Below the pieces are notes generated by a model. That model had not been told where the DNA came from and made no database searches. It saw only the letters and a program-made list of their open reading frames with translations. 9,083 nucleotides of DNA, from positions 1 to 9,083 of the forward strand of contig DMZT01000488.1 of the NCBI GenBank assembly GCA_003484865.1, written 5' to 3'. Source of the DNA: Stenotrophomonas sp. GTDB lineage: Bacteria; Pseudomonadota; Gammaproteobacteria; Xanthomonadales; Xanthomonadaceae. The first letter of the stretch is position 1. Each line of letters opens with the position of its first letter. Of the stretch, positions 6,495 through 9,083 are shown in pieces. Both the position numbers and the translations under genes were made by a program.

Positions 6495-7430
6495 ATGAAA
6501 GGAATGGTCTACACGACGATGGCGCTGTTGGCGGCCGCAGCTCCGGCGATGGCTTCCGGGGCCTGCGACAAGGCTTTCAAGACGGTAGGGGATGCGCGCA
6601 ACGGTGCGCTGTACATGGCCGATGTCACGGTGCCGGGCCTGAAGGTGCAGAGCGCACTGGACCAGCTGCGCAAGATCGGCGGCGATGACAAGTTCGAAGT
6701 CGCGGGGCAGCTGGTGGAGGGCGATACCGGCGACCAGTACCTGATCCAGCGCACAGGGCTGCGCGTCCCGTTGGTCCTGGTGGGCACCGCCGATCGCACC
6801 GGTCGCGTCACCCTGGCGACCAAGCTGGCCCGGGGTCAGTCGGTCGAGCCGGCGGCGGCCAAGCAGTCCATGTGCGGAATGCTGGACAAGCTCAAGGCGG
6901 GCAGCCAGGGCGACGCGGTCGCCGCCGCGGGGCGCACCCAGTACCCGATGCCGGCCGTCGAGGCGGTGGCAGCGCCGGATCTGTCCAAGATGATGGGCAA
7001 GGAAGTGAAAGACACGATGGCGTTGTACCGCAGTGCCGGTGCCTTCAAGGATCTGATGCTGGGGACCAACACGAACAAGGAAGACAAGGGCGATCGCTCG
7101 GCCACGTTCCTGCCGCTGTACGCGAAGTACGTGGGGCGGCGCTATCAGATCGACGGCCAGATCTATACGGTCAACTCCAACCGGTATTCGACCAAGCCCG
7201 GTGACATCGGCTCGATCAATTACCTGGTCACGCCGACCCGCGGCCTGCTGCGCGTCCGCCAGAACGACACCTTCAACAACAACAACTACACCATCCGCTG
7301 TGAATTCGCGTCGGATCAGGCCGCCAACTTCACCATGCTGCGCGAGCGCGACTGGGCCAAGCTGGAAGGCGAGATCAGTTCGATCGAGGAAAGCTCGATG
7401 ACGCTGCGCAACTGCCGCCAGGCCTCGTAA
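6495..7430 (+). CDS. Exported protein of unknown function with OB-fold-like C-terminus
   Basis: This encodes 311 residues. A signal peptide (basic residue, hydrophobic core, PAMA/S at about 17-21) indicates export to the periplasm or beyond. The mature protein has four cysteines (24, 127, 268, 307), enough for two disulfides. The N-terminal half (about 24-135) is of mixed character and not recognised. After a linker at about 136-160, the C-terminal region (205-308) shows the pattern of the tRNA_anti-like OB-fold group: a YAKYVGRRYQIDGQIYTV opening, a strand ending in RCEF (268 region), then KLEGEISSI and TLRNCR. That group is found in many exported proteins without known role; the match is by pattern only. 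A poly-Asn stretch (FNNNNY, 260-265) is unusual in this GC-rich context. The ATG at 6495 follows AGAAAGGA (6481-6488) at 6-base spacing, which fixes the start. The gene stands alone between a divergent gap and a strong terminator. Confidence 0.75.
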   Translation: MKGMVYTTMALLAAAAPAMASGACDKAFKTVGDARNGALYMADVTVPGLKVQSALDQLRKIGGDDKFEVAGQLVEGDTGDQYLIQRTGLRVPLVLVGTADRTGRVTLATKLARGQSVEPAAAKQSMCGMLDKLKAGSQGDAVAAAGRTQYPMPAVEAVAAPDLSKMMGKEVKDTMALYRSAGAFKDLMLGTNTNKEDKGDRSATFLPLYAKYVGRRYQIDGQIYTVNSNRYSTKPGDIGSINYLVTPTRGLLRVRQNDTFNNNNYTIRCEFASDQAANFTMLRERDWAKLEGEISSIEESSMTLRNCRQAS

Positions 7431-7450
7431 CAACGGACCTGCTGAAACGG

Positions 7451-7476
7451 AAAAGGCCCGCGAGAGCGGGCCTTTT
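7451..7476. terminator. Bidirectional intrinsic terminator
   Basis: AAAAGGCCCGC and GCGGGCCTTTT pair over 11 bases around a GAGA (GNRA) tetraloop. The GC core is flanked by four A on the left and four T on the right, so it can terminate transcription from both sides. It lies 20 bases after the stop of the exported-protein gene and 21 bases past the stop of yqeY, which are convergent. Confidence 0.93.
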
Positions 7477-7497
7477 CACTGCGGCGTGGCGGCGGGA

Positions 7498-7944
7498 TCA
7501 GCCGGCCAGCTGCTGCTTGACCAGCTTGGACACCAGGCCCATGTCGGCCTGACCGGCCAGGCGCGGCTTGAGCGCACCCATCAGCTTGCCGATGTCGGCC
7601 GGGGTGGCCGCGCCGGTTTCGGCGATGGCGGCCTGGATGGCGGCCACGATCTCGGCCTCGCCCAGCTTGGCCGGCAGGTACTGGTCGATCACCACGATTT
7701 CCTCGCGCTCGATCACGGCCAGGTCTTCGCGGTTGGCGGCTTCGAACTGGGTGACCGAGTCCTTGCGCTGCTTGACCATCTTTTCCAGCACGGCGAGCAC
7801 GGCGGCGTCGTCCAGCTCGATGCGCTCGTCGACTTCGCGCTGCTTGATCGCGGCGTTCATCAGGCGGATCACGCCCAGGCGGTGCTTCTCGCCGGCCTTC
7901 ATGGCGGCCTTCATGTCATCGGTGAGCTGCTGCTTCAGGCTCAT
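7498..7944 (-). CDS. yqeY: GatB/YqeY domain protein
   Basis: This encodes 148 residues, the normal size for the stand-alone YqeY family. The N-terminal helical part begins MSLKQQLTDDMKAAMKAGEK and continues with RLGVIRLMNAAIKQREVDER (22-41). The C-terminal tail domain, homologous to the end of the GatB amidotransferase subunit, is at about 90-148, with GKLMGALKPRLAG at 119-131 and the LVSKLVKQQL end. The family is thought to bind tRNA or help tRNA-dependent amidation, but the cellular role is not settled. The ATG at 7944 has GAGGTG five bases upstream; the frame is open further to 8043, but that stretch holds the terminator at 8000-8031 and is not conserved-looking. It follows rpsU in the same direction with a 136-base gap. 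yqeY next to rpsU and dnaG is a common arrangement. Confidence 0.93.
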   Translation of the reverse strand: MSLKQQLTDDMKAAMKAGEKHRLGVIRLMNAAIKQREVDERIELDDAAVLAVLEKMVKQRKDSVTQFEAANREDLAVIEREEIVVIDQYLPAKLGEAEIVAAIQAAIAETGAATPADIGKLMGALKPRLAGQADMGLVSKLVKQQLAG

Positions 7945-7999
7945 GGGAACACCTCGTGTCGGTGGAAAAGGAAAGCGGAGCGCCGAAGCGCTGGAACGC

Positions 8000-8031
8000 A
8001 AAAAGCCGGTAACGCTCGCGCGTTCCGGCTT
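8000..8031 (-). terminator. Intrinsic terminator between rpsU and yqeY
   Basis: In the rpsU transcript, AAGCCGGAACGC (8031-8020) pairs with GCGTTACCGGCTT (8015-8003) with a single bulged A, closing on a GCGA (GNRA) loop. It is followed by five T (8004-8000). It lies 49 bases after the rpsU stop and 55 bases before the yqeY start. It should end many rpsU transcripts and let only a fraction continue into yqeY, recalling the attenuating terminator after rpsU in the E. coli macromolecular-synthesis operon. Confidence 0.85.
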
Positions 8032-8080
8032 CGGCTCCGTCACGACAGGCCAAGGCCTGCCGTATCGAAGTTGCGTCCGA

Positions 8081-8296
8081 TCAGTACAGGCGCTGACGCT
8101 TGGTAACGTCGCGCGACGAACGGCGCAGCTGACGCTTCACAGCAGCGGCAGCCTTACGCTTACGCTCCTGGGTCGGCTTTTCATAGAACTCGCGCTTGCG
8201 GGTTTCGGCCAGCACGCCGGCCTTTTCGCAGGTGCGCTTGAAGCGACGGAGCGCAAACTCGAAGGGCTCGTTCTCGCGGACTTTAACGCTGGGCAT
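8081..8296 (-). CDS. rpsU: 30S ribosomal protein S21
   Basis: This encodes 71 residues, the exact family length. It begins [20 protein letters not shown], has the [20 protein letters not shown] centre (25-44) and ends with the basic [13 protein letters not shown] tail. S21 sits on the platform of the small subunit near the anti-Shine-Dalgarno end of 16S rRNA and is needed for initiation on mRNAs with leaders. The ATG at 8296 has GGAG five bases upstream. A clear promoter lies 51 bases further up, and an intrinsic terminator lies 49 bases downstream, so rpsU can be made as a single-gene transcript with partial read-through to yqeY. It is divergent from tsaD, as in many gammaproteobacteria. Confidence 0.98.
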
Positions 8297-8318
8297 GGAA
8301 TCTCCGGGACACAGTAGA

Positions 8319-8335
8319 ACCGGGTCACGCCCGGT
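8319..8335 (-). other. Small hairpin in the rpsU leader
   Basis: ACCGGG (8335-8330 in mRNA direction) pairs with CCCGGT (8324-8319) around a five-base loop. It sits within the predicted 5' leader of rpsU (about 40 bases), roughly 17 bases upstream of the ribosome-binding site. It could stabilise the mRNA or serve in translational control, but six pairs are not rare in GC-rich DNA. Confidence 0.3.
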
Positions 8336-8346
8336 GAGAGCCGCAC

Positions 8347-8374
8347 ATTATAGCGGCGAGAAAAGAAGTTGCAA
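8347..8374 (-). promoter_or_regulatory. Sigma-70 promoter of rpsU
   Basis: On the minus strand the -35 box is TTGCAA (8374-8369; four of six consensus bases) and the -10 box is a perfect TATAAT (8352-8347), with a 16-base spacer. Transcription should start near 8340, giving a leader of about 43 bases. The bases directly after the -10 box (GTGCGGC) are GC-rich, a feature of promoters of translation genes that respond to ppGpp. Confidence 0.85.
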
Positions 8375-8450
8375 CCCACCCCGGCGAACTTCTTGGCCAC
8401 GGGTGATGCAGAGACAGGCCAGCGTACGTCTGCCGGGGCCTGAAGAGGTC

Positions 8451-8456
8451 CATAAT
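8451..8456 (+). promoter_or_regulatory. Candidate -10 element of tsaD (possibly leaderless mRNA)
   Basis: CATAAT matches the -10 consensus at five of six bases and ends 7 bases before the tsaD ATG at 8464. Transcription would then start at or next to the A of the start codon. The -35 region (around 8428-8433, GTCTGC) is poor. The nearest purine-rich stretch (GAGG at 8445-8448) is 15 bases from the ATG, too far to act as a normal ribosome-binding site. Confidence 0.45.
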
Positions 8457-8463
8457 ACCCGTT

Positions 8464-9083
8464 ATGCGAGTCCTTGGTATCGAATCTTCCTGCGATGAGA
8501 CCGGCGTGGCGGTGTATGACACCTCCCTGTCCGGGATCGACGCCCTGCGCGCCCATGCGGTCTACAGCCAGATCGCCCTCCACGCTGAATACGGCGGGGT
8601 GGTGCCCGAGCTGGCCAGCCGTGACCACGTGCGCAAACTGCTGCCGCTGATCCGGCAGACCCTGGCCGAGGCCGACATGACCGTGGCCGACATCGACGGG
8701 GTGGCCTATACGGCCGGCCCCGGGCTGGTCGGCGCGCTGCTGGTGGGGGCGGGCGTGGCCCGTTCGCTGGCCTGGGCGCTGGAGGTGCCGGCGGTCGGTG
8801 TACATCATATGGAAGGCCACTTGCTGGCCCCGCTGATGGAAGACGACCCGCCGCAGGCGCCCTTCGTGGCCCTGCTGGTGTCCGGTGGGCATACCCAGCT
8901 GGTCGCCGTGGACCGGATCGGCCAGTACCGCCTGCTCGGCGAGACCCTGGACGACGCCGCCGGCGAGGCCTTCGACAAGACCGCCAAGCTGATGGGCCTG
9001 CCGTACCCCGGTGGCCCACAGCTGGCCGCCCTGGCCGAGCGCGGCACGCCGGGCCGGTTCAAGTTCACCCGCCCGATGACCGA
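8464..9083 (+). CDS. tsaD: tRNA N6-threonylcarbamoyladenosine synthase TsaD (5' part)
   Basis: The first 206 codons are visible; the gene runs off the window, with about 40% of a usual ~340-residue protein missing. The protein begins [19 protein letters not shown], the canonical family start. It then has [13 protein letters not shown] (43-55), the metal-binding [10 protein letters not shown] (114-123, with H115 and H119 as the expected iron ligands), the phosphate loop SGGHTQL (140-146) and [18 protein letters not shown] (167-184). TsaD, with TsaB, TsaE and TsaC, transfers threonylcarbamoyl to A37 of ANN-decoding tRNAs. The ATG at 8464 is certain from homology, although no ribosome-binding site is correctly spaced; the start may be read from a leaderless transcript. 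It is divergent from rpsU with a 167-base gap. Confidence 0.98.
   Translation, partial: MRVLGIESSCDETGVAVYDTSLSGIDALRAHAVYSQIALHAEYGGVVPELASRDHVRKLLPLIRQTLAEADMTVADIDGVAYTAGPGLVGALLVGAGVARSLAWALEVPAVGVHHMEGHLLAPLMEDDPPQAPFVALLVSGGHTQLVAVDRIGQYRLLGETLDDAAGEAFDKTAKLMGLPYPGGPQLAALAERGTPGRFKFTRPMT

Noticed and set aside
6474..7433. Minus-strand open frame opposite the exported protein gene
   Set aside because: It is rich in His, Arg, Gln and Val without domain pattern, and it is fully antisense to a gene with a ribosome-binding site, a signal peptide and a terminator.
7945..8043. Longer form of YqeY starting at 8043
   Set aside because: The extra residues are encoded across the intrinsic terminator, and the ATG at 7944 has a well-spaced GAGGTG and begins like the family.
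1..9083. CRISPR array, insertion sequence, prophage, toxin-antitoxin pair or tRNA gene
   Set aside because: No spaced direct repeats, transposase or integrase motifs, paired small genes or cloverleaf-like sequences were found. All coding space is taken by core-type genes of uniform composition.

Overview
This window is an ordinary-looking chromosomal housekeeping segment from a GC-rich gammaproteobacterium. It most likely comes from the Xanthomonadaceae and resembles Stenotrophomonas or Xanthomonas. That assignment is inferred from the DnaG, TsaD, CtaB and YqeY sequences, from the high GC at third codon positions, and from the gene order around rpsU and dnaG; no database search was possible. 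I see no mobile element, CRISPR array, tRNA, rRNA or defence island. No stretch longer than about 170 bases lacks a gene.

Left part (1-1971, plus strand). The end of ctaA (heme A synthase) is followed 4 bases later by a complete ctaB/cyoE (heme O synthase). Next, 60 bases on, comes an exported protein with ChaN-like motifs. The first two genes make the heme O and heme A used by terminal oxidases. The third may be linked to heme, but only by family resemblance and position. A 13-bp hairpin (1999-2027) separates this run from the convergent genes that follow.

Middle part (2043-6356, minus strand). Reading right to left: a YihY/BrkB-family membrane protein, dnaG (primase), an exported phosphatase-like protein of the DUF442/rhodanese-like type, and an SBF-like (SLC10A7/YfeH-type) membrane transporter. 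The gaps are 63, 14 and 52 bases, so this looks like one operon. The dnaG start has no visible Shine-Dalgarno sequence. Its AUG lies in a 7-bp inverted repeat that overlaps an alternative hairpin, which suggests structural control of primase translation.

Right part (6495-9083). An exported protein of unknown function (plus strand) has a C-terminal region that looks like an OB-fold of the tRNA_anti-like type. It is divergent from yihY, and the gap between them holds two adjacent 16-bp imperfect palindromes. The gene ends at a strong bidirectional terminator, after which yqeY and rpsU lie on the minus strand, separated by an intrinsic terminator. rpsU has a clear sigma-70 promoter. tsaD, divergent from rpsU, is cut by the window end. 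Its AUG lies only 7 bases after a good -10 element, so its mRNA may be leaderless.

The classical rpsU-dnaG-rpoD macromolecular-synthesis operon is therefore split here. rpsU and dnaG are in the same orientation but separated by yqeY, an opposite-strand gene and yihY, and rpoD does not follow dnaG. The most useful leads are the dnaG leader structure, the unknown exported OB-fold-like protein with its palindromic upstream region, and the phosphatase/transporter pair behind dnaG. None of them amounts to a clearly new system.
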